Below the pieces are notes generated by a model that saw nothing but the letters and a program-made list of their open reading frames with translations, had not been told where the DNA came from and did not search any database. DNA of 64,000 nt. Source: an uncultured Acetatifactor sp. (lineage in GTDB: Bacteria > Bacillota > Clostridia > Lachnospirales > Lachnospiraceae). Position numbers and translations under genes: made by a program. This document shows, in pieces, positions 7,729-15,828 of the stretch. Where the stretch lies: assembly GCA_910586215.1 (NCBI GenBank), contig CAJUGH010000022.1, positions 8,568-72,567 of the forward strand, given 5' to 3'. How positions within the stretch are numbered: position 1 is the stretch's first letter; each line of letters starts with the position of its first letter.

Positions 7729-8295
7729 ATGAGAATACCAGAAGAAACATTTCATAGAAATGGCAGGGAAATCACCCTGCGGAACGCCTGTCCGGAGGAT
7801 GCGCAGATGCTGCTGGACTATTTGAAGACCGTCACAGGGGAGACCCGGTTCCTGATGATGGAGCCGGACGAAGTGTCCCTTACCCTGGAGCAGGAGGAAG
7901 CCTTTATCAAGGGCCACAATGACTCTGCCACCAGTCTCCTGTTACTGGCTTTTGTGGACGGGGAGTATGCGGGGAACTGCTCTTTTGAGAGCAAGGCGGG
8001 AAGCAGAAGATGCGCCCACCGGGCAGGCCTTGGCATTGCCCTGTTCCAGAAGTACACTGGCCAGGGGCTTGGCCGGATCCTGCTGGAGAAGCTGATCGGG
8101 GAAGCACAGAAGGCTGGCTATAGGCAGTTGGAACTGACAGTGGTGGGAGGGAATCACCGGGCCCGTCACTTGTATGAAAGCCTGGGCTTCAGGGAGTGCG
8201 GCAGGATCCCGGATGCGAACAGGTATGATGATGGCGCCTATGCGGATGACATTCTTATGGTGAGGAAGGGGTTAGCGGATGACAGGGGAAAATGA
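7729..8295 (+). CDS. GNAT family N-acetyltransferase
   Basis: A 188-residue GNAT. The acetyl-CoA site is LGIALFQKYTGQGLG-RILLEKL, and the terminal part HRARHLYESLGFRECG is motif B. RBS AAAGGAG lies before ATG. It is 51 bp downstream of the glycerophosphodiesterase and overlaps the next small gene by 17 bp, so the three are probably co-transcribed. The sequence resembles RimJ/YkkB-like enzymes. The substrate is unknown. Confidence 0.85.
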   Translation: MRIPEETFHRNGREITLRNACPEDAQMLLDYLKTVTGETRFLMMEPDEVSLTLEQEEAFIKGHNDSATSLLLLAFVDGEYAGNCSFESKAGSRRCAHRAGLGIALFQKYTGQGLGRILLEKLIGEAQKAGYRQLELTVVGGNHRARHLYESLGFRECGRIPDANRYDDGAYADDILMVRKGLADDRGK

Positions 8296-8482
8296 GATAG
8301 AACAGGAAAAGTCAGGCCAGACCCGCCTGGAGGCCTTCGAGAAGATGCTTTCTGCCGTACAGCAGAATTACCAGGACACCCTGGACAAAATGGAGCAGTT
8401 GAAGAACCTTTTTTCATTCATAAAAACCTGCACCGCCCGGGTGGGTTCCGCTTGTCATTTCCAATGCGCTATGGTACCATAA
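8279..8482 (+). CDS. Small coiled-coil protein, probably 3'-truncated
   Basis: 67 codons starting inside the end of the acetyltransferase gene. The first 42 residues (LEAFEKMLSAVQQNYQDTL, then DKMEQLK) are charged and helical and look like the N-terminus of a small Lachnospiraceae protein family that often follows GNAT genes. After KMEQLK the composition changes abruptly to FSFIKTCTARVGSACHF, which does not look like the expected continuation. I infer truncation near 8405. The start is supported by translational coupling only. It could be a pseudogene. Confidence 0.5.
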   Translation: MTGENEIEQEKSGQTRLEAFEKMLSAVQQNYQDTLDKMEQLKNLFSFIKTCTARVGSACHFQCAMVP

Positions 8483-8628
8483 ATGTATTATGGAGAGGGC
8501 TGGAAAGGGCGTGGGAAGCGGGGTGGAAGAAAGCAGAATGCTGTCTACTGGCAGAAGAAAAATTGACCTTTTGACCCTGGTATCATCCAATTGCGGTAGT
8601 ATATGTAAGAAAAACACGGAGGTATCAA

Positions 8629-9783
8629 ATGGCAGTAGTAGAAGTCGTAAAATACAGCGGAGGTCCCGACCTGCTGGCGTGGAAGTATCCAAGGGAAGAC
8701 CTGGGAACCTGGACACAACTGATCGTGAACGAATCCCAGGAGGCAGTCCTGTTCAAGGACGGGAAGGCCCTGGACGTGTTTGGAAGCGGCAGGTATACCC
8801 TGTCCACGAAAAATATCCCTATCTTGAACAAGATCATCAATCTGCCTTTTGGCGGCGAGTCCCCTTTTGCGGCAGAGGTCTGGTTCGTGAACCGGCTGTA
8901 TACCCTGGATGTGAAGTGGGGCACCCCTTCCCCGGTGCAGATGCAGGATCCACGCTACCAGATCTTCGTCCCCATCCGGGCCAACGGCGTGTTCGGCATC
9001 CAGGTGGAGGATGCGAGGCAGTTTTTGGTAAAACTGGTGGGAACCATGCCGTCCTTTGACAGGGCCATGCTGGTGAACTATTTCCGGGGGCTGTATGTGA
9101 CCAAAGTGAAGGACGCCCTCTCTTCCTACCTGCTGAAGCGGCAGGTCAGCATTCTGGAGATCAATGCTTACATAGATGAATTGTCGGGCCATATGAAGGA
9201 GCGGATCGAGCCGCTGATGGCAGAGTATGGCATCAAGCTGGTGAATTTCTATGTGAATGAGATCAGTGTCCCGGAGGATGACCCTTCTGTGAAGAAGCTG
9301 AAGGATGCCCTGGCCAAGAAAGCAGAGATGAATATTATTGGATACAATTACCAGCAGGAGAGAACCTTTGACACCCTGGAAGGTGCTGCCACGAACCCTG
9401 GTTCTGCTGGTGCCACGTTCCTGGGCGCAGGAATCGGGGCCGGTATGGGACTGGGCATGGGCGGCGCCTTCGGATCTGCCTTCGGGGAGATCAGCAAGGC
9501 CCTGGGCACAGGCGAAGCAGGCAGGGAAGATGCACAGGAGGCTTCCGGCCAGGAGACTTCCCGGCGGCAGACGGAGGAAGGGGCGGCCCTGGATTCCTAT
9601 ACACAAATGTCTTCCACCCAGGGGGGAACCCTGCGCACATGCCCCGGCTGCGGCAGCAGGATACCGGAGAAGGTAAAGTTCTGTCCGGAGTGCGGGACGC
9701 CTATGGCCAGGAAATGCCCCAGGTGCGGGATGGCCATAGAGGGGACTTCCCGGTTCTGCCCGGAGTGTGGGGAGAAGCTCTGA
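8629..9783 (+). CDS. SPFH-domain protein with two C-terminal zinc ribbons (YdjI-like)
   Basis: 384 residues. Residues 1-270 form an SPFH/band-7-like domain of the virion-core-protein/YdjI type (LIVNESQEAVLFKDGKALDV near 31-50, then RYTLSTKNIPIL). Next comes a Gly-rich stretch GAGIGAGMGLGMGGAFGSAF and a polar linker. Two zinc ribbons close the chain: CPGCG...CPECG and CPRCG...CPECG. SPFH proteins scaffold membrane microdomains, and B. subtilis YdjI is linked to PspA-type envelope stress proteins. RBS ACGGAGG precedes ATG. It leads a group with the zinc-ribbon LRR protein and the membrane protein at 12114, though 287 bp of repeat-containing DNA separates it from the next gene. Confidence 0.85.
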   Translation: MAVVEVVKYSGGPDLLAWKYPREDLGTWTQLIVNESQEAVLFKDGKALDVFGSGRYTLSTKNIPILNKIINLPFGGESPFAAEVWFVNRLYTLDVKWGTPSPVQMQDPRYQIFVPIRANGVFGIQVEDARQFLVKLVGTMPSFDRAMLVNYFRGLYVTKVKDALSSYLLKRQVSILEINAYIDELSGHMKERIEPLMAEYGIKLVNFYVNEISVPEDDPSVKKLKDALAKKAEMNIIGYNYQQERTFDTLEGAATNPGSAGATFLGAGIGAGMGLGMGGAFGSAFGEISKALGTGEAGREDAQEASGQETSRRQTEEGAALDSYTQMSSTQGGTLRTCPGCGSRIPEKVKFCPECGTPMARKCPRCGMAIEGTSRFCPECGEKL

Positions 9784-9806
9784 GGGATTTCGGAAGAAAC
9801 AAGTTA

Positions 9807-10035
9807 AACCGTAACAGTTTGGTGCCCTAACGGAACTGTTACGTCAAGTCACATACCCCGCTGCAAGCAACGAGGTATGTGTTCTACGCTACGCTTCGGT
9901 CGGTGCTGAGCATGTGCCACTAGCACTACGCACCCCTCGCGGCATTCGCAAAGTCAGCTTGCTGACTTTGTGCTCGTGCAAGCAGCGGCACAAAGTCAAC
10001 CTTGCCTACTTGGCTCATTGCTCGCGGGAATTACG
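9807..10035 (-). repeat. Dispersed intergenic element, copy in minus orientation
   Basis: Read on the minus strand, the block starts ATTCCCGCGAGCAATGAGCC near 10031 and contains CGAATGCCGCGAGG and an imperfect hairpin around GCAGCGGGGTATG. It also has a perfect palindrome CAAAGTCAGC-TT-GCTGACTTTG (9949-9970) and ends with the inverted repeat GTAACAGTT/AACTGTTAC (9811-9842). A shorter copy in the opposite orientation lies at 35727-35829 with the same order of blocks. It fills the 287-bp gap between two genes of the SPFH group. Confidence 0.65.
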
Positions 10036-10070
10036 AGGATACAACATCTATGGGGATGGCAGGAGACAAT

Positions 10071-11981
10071 ATGAAGATTACGGAGAGAAAATGTCCCACA
10101 TGCGGCGGGGTCTTGAAGATAGATGCCGGCCAGAAGGTAGTCCAGTGTGAGTACTGTGGCAACGAGTATACGGTGGACACGGAGCCTGAGCAGCAGAAAC
10201 CGGAGGGACCAAAACGCCCCCAATGGGAGATGGCGGGACCGGACCGGACTCCGGAACCGGAGACCTCCAGGGCAGGCAGGATCGCCATAGCATTGTTTGT
10301 CCTGTGTGTGGTCATACTGGCCGGGGTAGGAGTCTACCGGAAAGCCCGGGAGGAACAGGCAGACAGGTGGAAGGAGGACCAGTGGGCCTCCATAGAGTCT
10401 GACGCAGAAGAATGGAAACGCCAGAACCAGGTCTATGAGGCGGGGAACCAGCACAGGGAAGAGGAAGGCGCCCTTTCCGGGATGCTGGGTGGTACGGTGG
10501 CAGTGGCTTTTGGCAAGGATGCTGCCAGTGTGACGGCAGAAGAACTTGCCCGGATCCAGTGGATTGGGGACAAATGGGATACGGATCACAAATACATGGG
10601 ATATAGCTTTGAAAATCCCATGGAGAATCCGGATGCGGAACTTACCTGGGTTACGTTCCCTTACGAGACGGATACCGGGTACGGCAGTCTGTACCTGTGC
10701 AGCGGGCTGAAGGTGCTGGACACCAGGCAGCCCCTTTCCCAATGTAATTTAAGAGGCATCTTACTGGAGAATCTGAGTGCCCCCCTGCGATCCCTGGAAG
10801 AGGCCGCAGAAGCGGTGGATGACCCTGGCACCATACGGAAGCTTTCCTTGAGCAGCCAGATAGAGGATATGGAGAATCTGGCGCTGTTCCCGAACCTGGA
10901 GATCCTGTCCATCAATGCCAGGGAACTACAGAACATAGACCAGGTGGTAGCCCTGGGCTCCCTGCGTTCCCTCACCATTGAGAATGGGGATTCCCTAAGC
11001 GACTTCTCGGTATTTGCCGCCATGGGTTCCCTGGAGGAACTTTCCATTGAGTCAGAGAACCTGAAATCCCTGGAATTCCTGAAAAGGATGCCCCAGTTGA
11101 AATCCCTGTCCCTGTCTGACGGGAAGCTTCTGGACCTTAACGGGCTCGAAACCCTGGCAGGCTTGGAAAAGCTCACTGTTACGAATTGCGGGGAATTGCA
11201 GGACATGGAGGGGGTGACGGCCCTCACCGGACTGAAGGAACTGCACCTGGAGAAGCCTTACGGCTGTGCGGAGCCTTCCCTGGCAGGTCTTACCTCCTTG
11301 AAAAGCCTTACCTTGGAATACTTTGATGACTGTACGTTCCTGTCCAGCCTGACGGAACTGGAATCCCTGACCCTGCAGGGCAGTGACCTGTCATCCGGGG
11401 TGGACCTGTCGGGGCTGACGCAGCTCAAACGGCTGGTCTGCACCAGCCGGGCCAGCGATACGGACCTGTCCTTTGTCCAGAAGCTTTCTTCCTTGGAATC
11501 CGTGGATCTGGGCGGCATGGGGACATATGATGACATCTCCGGCATCTTCGCCCTGCCCAACTTAAAGGAACTGATCCTGAACGGGATGGAGTGCGAGATT
11601 GCATTTGACAAGGTGGCAGAGAATACTACCTTGGAATCCCTGGAGATGGCGGGAGTAAAGCTCTATGAGAATGTGAAGGTATCCGGCGGGGGCGGGATCG
11701 TCTATGTGGACTGGGATGACGTGTTCCTGGCAGACCACCTGGACTTCTTCCAGAAGTTTCCCAACCTGCGCAGGCTGGGTGTGGCAGACAATGAGATCAA
11801 GGACCTGGAATTTGCAGGGAGCCTTATGAAACTGGAAGAGATCGATTTGTCGGACAATTATGTGACGGACCTGCGTCCCCTTGCGTCCCTTCCGGCCCTG
11901 CGGCTGGTAGACTGTAAAGGGAATCCCATCAGCAACCTGCGGGTCCTGGATGATACAGAGGTACACGTGGTCAGCGAATAA
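10071..11981 (+). CDS. Zinc-ribbon, single-pass membrane, leucine-rich repeat protein
   Basis: 636 residues from ATG 10071, which has CAGGAGACAAT before it. An in-frame ATG at 10002 is inside the repeat element and was rejected. A zinc ribbon (Cys8, Cys11, Cys26, Cys29) is followed by a Pro-rich linker. A transmembrane helix follows at about 71-89 (IAIALFVLCVVILAGVGVY). From about residue 255 to the end come internalin-like leucine-rich repeats of 20-23 residues (LENLALFPNLEILSI, LEELSIESENLKSLEFL and so on). The topology suggests a cytosolic ribbon and an outside LRR domain. No known function. It shares the zinc ribbon theme with the preceding SPFH protein. Confidence 0.75.
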   Translation: MKITERKCPTCGGVLKIDAGQKVVQCEYCGNEYTVDTEPEQQKPEGPKRPQWEMAGPDRTPEPETSRAGRIAIALFVLCVVILAGVGVYRKAREEQADRWKEDQWASIESDAEEWKRQNQVYEAGNQHREEEGALSGMLGGTVAVAFGKDAASVTAEELARIQWIGDKWDTDHKYMGYSFENPMENPDAELTWVTFPYETDTGYGSLYLCSGLKVLDTRQPLSQCNLRGILLENLSAPLRSLEEAAEAVDDPGTIRKLSLSSQIEDMENLALFPNLEILSINARELQNIDQVVALGSLRSLTIENGDSLSDFSVFAAMGSLEELSIESENLKSLEFLKRMPQLKSLSLSDGKLLDLNGLETLAGLEKLTVTNCGELQDMEGVTALTGLKELHLEKPYGCAEPSLAGLTSLKSLTLEYFDDCTFLSSLTELESLTLQGSDLSSGVDLSGLTQLKRLVCTSRASDTDLSFVQKLSSLESVDLGGMGTYDDISGIFALPNLKELILNGMECEIAFDKVAENTTLESLEMAGVKLYENVKVSGGGGIVYVDWDDVFLADHLDFFQKFPNLRRLGVADNEIKDLEFAGSLMKLEEIDLSDNYVTDLRPLASLPALRLVDCKGNPISNLRVLDDTEVHVVSE

Positions 11982-12113
11982 GTCAGCAAGGGAAATAGAA
12001 ATGATTAGCCTGTAAAGGACAGGAGGAAAGCGGAAACAGTAACCATATCCATAGGAAAGTATAAGCGTAGAAATAGAAACGCTGAAATGAATACGAAAAG
12101 GAGACGGATATTT

Positions 12114-12902
12114 ATGAAAATGGAGATGACAAAGAATCTTCGGAAGAGTGTGGAGAAGAACGGCAGTATGCTGAAGGCATACCGCGGCCAGGGGGGCGGC
12201 GGCCAGGGGGTAGCGGCAGGGGGCTATGTGCTGCTGGGCTTCGGTATTTTCCTGGGACTGCTTGCCTTGATTGGCAGTGCACTGGCGGGATTGATTGTGT
12301 TCTTGATCTTCGGCGGACCGGGTCTGCTGCTGGTTCTCCTGGGCCGGTCCAAGCATAAGAAGCGCATGGCCAATTACCTGGAATTCTACCAGCAGCAGAC
12401 AGGGTATACCCTGGAGGAACTGCAGGAGGCAGACCGGGAACTGATGGGACCGGATGCCGTGATGATCGGCTGTGCCACGGACAGGTCCAGTGGCACAACG
12501 GAAATCGTGTTTATTATTACAGAACATTATTTCCTGTCAGCCTGGCCGGTGCAGGGTGCCTATCTGCGCAAGATAGAGGATATTGTGGCAGCTTTTTATT
12601 CCGGCAGCATTCCCGGGATCGGAGGCTGCAGGCAGAACCTGTTCCTTATCTCCAGGCAGGAGATCCGGAAGGAAGGGGTGAAGAATCCTTTTGATGGCGG
12701 ACAGTACGAGGGCTTTGAGAACGCGATCCTCACCCGGCAGAAACACTGCCGGGAGGTCTGCAATGAAGCGTTGGACGAACTGATGGACAGGGCGCCGGGC
12801 CTTATCACAAGTCAATATATCGCTGTAAAGGGAGTCAAGTACAACCTGCTTTCCATGGATAACTGGAAGAAGGACTGGGAAGTGATACTGGAGGGAGTAT
12901 AA
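12114..12902 (+). CDS. Two-helix membrane protein of unknown function
   Basis: 262 residues. A short basic N-terminus and Gly-rich segment is followed by two adjacent membrane helices at about 38-75 (YVLLGFGIFLGLLALIG, AGLIVFLIFGGPGLLLVLLG), then KHKK. The remaining 180 residues are soluble and presumably cytosolic by the positive-inside rule. I do not recognise the domain. ATG 12114 is preferred over 12087 because AAGGAG lies about 10 bases upstream. It is 132 bp after the LRR gene and 2 bp before the fucosidase, so it may belong to the same transcript. Confidence 0.6.
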   Translation: MKMEMTKNLRKSVEKNGSMLKAYRGQGGGGQGVAAGGYVLLGFGIFLGLLALIGSALAGLIVFLIFGGPGLLLVLLGRSKHKKRMANYLEFYQQQTGYTLEELQEADRELMGPDAVMIGCATDRSSGTTEIVFIITEHYFLSAWPVQGAYLRKIEDIVAAFYSGSIPGIGGCRQNLFLISRQEIRKEGVKNPFDGGQYEGFENAILTRQKHCREVCNEALDELMDRAPGLITSQYIAVKGVKYNLLSMDNWKKDWEVILEGV

Positions 12903-12904
12903 TC

Positions 12905-14137
12905 ATGATTGTAAAACCATACATTAAAGACTTTGAGAAACTGGGCTTTGGCATGTTCGTACATTTCGGACTGTACAGTGTCCTGGGAAAAGGGGAATGG
13001 GCCCTGGAATGCCTTAAGGTACCGGCAGAGGAATATGCCCTCCTGCCGGGTAGGTTCAACCCGAAGCCGGAATGGGCCAGGGAACTTGCGGCGGCTGCCA
13101 GGGGGGCCGGTTGCAGGTATATCACGCTGACCACAAGGCACCACGAGGGCTTTTCCCTATATGACACAAAGGGACTGAGTACTTATGATGCCATCCACGC
13201 TGCCTGTGGCAGGGACCTGGTCCGGGAGTTCGTGGAGGCCTGCAGGGAGCAGGGGATCCTCCCTTTCTTCTACCATACCCTGCTGGACTGGCATGAGGAG
13301 TCCTATCGGACGGATTTTCCGGCGTACCTACAGTACCTGCGGGACAGCGTGGAACTTCTGTGTACAAACTATGGGAAGATCGGTGGCATCTGGTTCGATG
13401 GCATGTGGGACAAGCCGGATGCCGACTGGGAGGAGGACGCCCTCTATGGCATGATCCGCAGCCACCAGCCGGAGGCCATGATCATCAACAATACGGGTCT
13501 GTCTGCCAGGGGTGAACTGGGGCATATTGAACTGGACAGTGTCACCTTCGAACGGGGCAAGCCCCAGCCCTTGAATTTTGAGGGAGTGCCCAAATACGTG
13601 GCCAGTGAAATGTGCGAGATCTTTGCCGACCACTGGGGCTATGCCAGGGAGGACCTGGACTACCATTCCCCGGCCCAGATGATCCAGGAACTGGCAGAAT
13701 GCCGCAGGTATGGTGCCAATATGCTGCTAAATGTAGGACCCATGGGGGATGGTTCCTTGCGGCCCATGGATGCCGCCACCCTGGGGATCGTAGGAGAGTG
13801 GGTAGACTACTATGAGGAGGCCATCCGTGCGCCCCGGCCGTCCGGCATTCCGGTGAAAAACAAGGAGGAGGACTTCCTGCTTAAGGACGGGAACAACTAC
13901 TATCTCTTCTGCTTCCGGCTTCCCATGCGGGCAGATGCCAATGTGGCCCAGAACGAAGAGGCAGATTTCTCCGACCAGTTTGAACTGGAAGACAAGATTA
14001 CCGCCATCACCTGGATGGACAATGGGGAGACGGTAGCCTATGAGCAGGCGGGCAGTCAGGTGACAGTACATACGGTGCCTTTTTCCTATGGTCGCAACCT
14101 GGTGGTCCGGGTGGCGAAGATTGTATCCGGACAATAG
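12905..14137 (+). CDS. GH29 alpha-L-fucosidase
   Basis: 410 residues, intracellular (no signal peptide). GH29 hallmarks: FGMFVHFGLYS at residues 15-25, TTRHHEGF around 77-83, and WFDGMW with nucleophile Asp165. FGVHFG-type and RHHEGF motifs bind fucose; the enzyme releases alpha-linked L-fucose from host glycans taken up as short oligosaccharides. A short beta domain ends the chain. RBS GGAGGGAG precedes ATG. It starts 2 bp after the membrane protein gene. No fucose permease or fucose catabolic genes are nearby. Confidence 0.9.
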   Translation: MIVKPYIKDFEKLGFGMFVHFGLYSVLGKGEWALECLKVPAEEYALLPGRFNPKPEWARELAAAARGAGCRYITLTTRHHEGFSLYDTKGLSTYDAIHAACGRDLVREFVEACREQGILPFFYHTLLDWHEESYRTDFPAYLQYLRDSVELLCTNYGKIGGIWFDGMWDKPDADWEEDALYGMIRSHQPEAMIINNTGLSARGELGHIELDSVTFERGKPQPLNFEGVPKYVASEMCEIFADHWGYAREDLDYHSPAQMIQELAECRRYGANMLLNVGPMGDGSLRPMDAATLGIVGEWVDYYEEAIRAPRPSGIPVKNKEEDFLLKDGNNYYLFCFRLPMRADANVAQNEEADFSDQFELEDKITAITWMDNGETVAYEQAGSQVTVHTVPFSYGRNLVVRVAKIVSGQ

Positions 14138-14291
14138 GCAGGGAGGATTTCTCCTGTCTGTGCGGGCATAAAGCCATATTGCATGACCTGCAATAGAACA
14201 CAAAAGGAATGCGGTTGTCATGAACCGGAAACGGGATTGGCAGATGTTACGGGAATGATGGCTGGTCCAGAGCAAAAAAGGAGGGCACACC

Positions 14292-15722
14292 ATGGAAGTG
14301 AGCAGGGACATCCGGAGACTGTGTGAGGAACAGCAGATCCGTATGATTGATTTCAAGATGACGGATATCGATGGGCGCTGGCGTCACATCACCATCCCGG
14401 TGGAGCGGTTTGAGGAGAATATTTTTACGTATGGTATCGGGTTCGATGGGTCCAACTATGGGTATGCACCCATTGAGAAGAGCGACATGGTATTCCTGCC
14501 GGATCCGGCCATGGCCTATGTGGATCCCTTTGCCCAGGTGCCTACGCTGACCATGTGCGGTAATGTGTGTACCATAGAGCAGGGTGCAAACAGACCCTTC
14601 GACCAGTATCCCAAAAATGTAAGCCTTCGGGCTGTGGAATATATGAAGGAACAGGGGATCGCAGACCGGATGGTCATCGGGCCGGAATTTGAATTCTATC
14701 TCTTTGACAGTGCCCGTTTTGAGGTGACGCCCAGACAGTGCGGCTACCGCATTGACACCAGGCAGGCGGACTGGAACTGCAGCCTGGACCGTCCGGGGAA
14801 CAATGGCTATGAGGTGCCCTACAAGGGAGGCTATCACATATCCGCACCCCAGGATGTGGGGTATGACCTGCGCAGCCGCATGTGTATGAGGATGGAGGAC
14901 TGGGGCATCCGGGTAAAATACCACCACCATGAGGTGGGCGGGCCGGGCCAGATGGAGATCGAGGTGGAACTGGCTGATATGCCAAAGATGGCAGACAACA
15001 CCATGATTATCAAATATATCATCAAGAACATGGCCGCCCAGGAGGGAAAGACAGCCACCTTCCTGCCCAAGCCCCTTTACCAGGAGGCGGGCAGCGGTAT
15101 GCATGTCCATATGTTGCTGCTGAAGGAGGGACAACCCCTGTTCTATGACGAAAACGGGTATTCGGGATTAAGCCGTACGGCCCATTACTTCATGGGCGGG
15201 CTGTTGAAACACATTGCATCCCTGTGTGCCTTTACCAATCCCTCCACCAATTCCTTCAAACGCCTGGTGCCCGGCTACGAGGCCCCTGTGACCATCGGCT
15301 ATGCCACTTCCAACCGCAGTGCGGTGATCCGGATCCCGGCCTACGCCAAGTCCCCGGAGACCAAGCGGTTTGAACTGCGCAACCCGGATGCCACGGCCAA
15401 CCCCTACTACGCTTACGCGGCGATCCTGATGGCGGGACTGGATGGGATCCAGAACCAGATTGATCCAGAGGCAAACGGCTGGGGTCCTTATGACTGTAAT
15501 CTCTACACCCTCTCCCCCGAAGAACAGGAGAAGATCAAGGGACTGCCCAGGTCCCTGGGTGAGGCACTGGATGCCCTGGAGGCTGACCATGAGTACCTGA
15601 CAAGGGGTGGTGTATTCCCGGAGCGGCTCATCCAGGTGTGGGTGGCAAGAAAGCGGGAGGAGGTAAAGCGTCTGGAACAGATTCCCAATCCGGCAGAGTT
15701 CAAGATGTATTATGACCTGTAG
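14292..15722 (+). CDS. glnA: Type I glutamine synthetase
   Basis: 476 residues. Makes glutamine from glutamate, ammonia and ATP. Family signatures are visible: GFDGSNY near 51, IGPEFEFYLF (metal ligands) near 128, GGYHIS near 180, AGSGMHVHM near 272, NPSTNSFKRLVPGYEAP near 316, and NRSAVIRIP near 340. The final part resembles GSI C-termini. NLYTLSPEE aligns with the loop that carries the adenylylation Tyr in GSI-beta, but whether this one is modified cannot be said. RBS AAAGGAGG precedes ATG. It follows the fucosidase by 154 bp with no clear promoter seen. Confidence 0.92.
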   Translation: MEVSRDIRRLCEEQQIRMIDFKMTDIDGRWRHITIPVERFEENIFTYGIGFDGSNYGYAPIEKSDMVFLPDPAMAYVDPFAQVPTLTMCGNVCTIEQGANRPFDQYPKNVSLRAVEYMKEQGIADRMVIGPEFEFYLFDSARFEVTPRQCGYRIDTRQADWNCSLDRPGNNGYEVPYKGGYHISAPQDVGYDLRSRMCMRMEDWGIRVKYHHHEVGGPGQMEIEVELADMPKMADNTMIIKYIIKNMAAQEGKTATFLPKPLYQEAGSGMHVHMLLLKEGQPLFYDENGYSGLSRTAHYFMGGLLKHIASLCAFTNPSTNSFKRLVPGYEAPVTIGYATSNRSAVIRIPAYAKSPETKRFELRNPDATANPYYAYAAILMAGLDGIQNQIDPEANGWGPYDCNLYTLSPEEQEKIKGLPRSLGEALDALEADHEYLTRGGVFPERLIQVWVARKREEVKRLEQIPNPAEFKMYYDL

Positions 15723-15776
15723 ATATTTCGTAAGCTGTATCATGTTACCTTGCGGCAAGGCCATGCCAAGGAATAA

Positions 15777-15816
15777 CAGGACTGCCAGACGGTGGACAAA
15801 CTGTCTGGCAGTCCTG
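15777..15816. terminator. Bidirectional hairpin between glnA and the LysM protein gene
   Basis: A perfect 14-bp stem, CAGGACTGCCAGAC with GTCTGGCAGTCCTG, and a 12-base loop. It is placed between two converging genes. There is no long T tract on the plus strand, so termination strength is uncertain. Confidence 0.6.
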
Positions 15817-15828
15817 TGCCGTTCCTGT

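Noticed and set aside
8545..9606. 353-codon minus-strand frame over the SPFH gene
   Set aside because: Shadow of a well-supported gene; the composition is that of a complementary frame.
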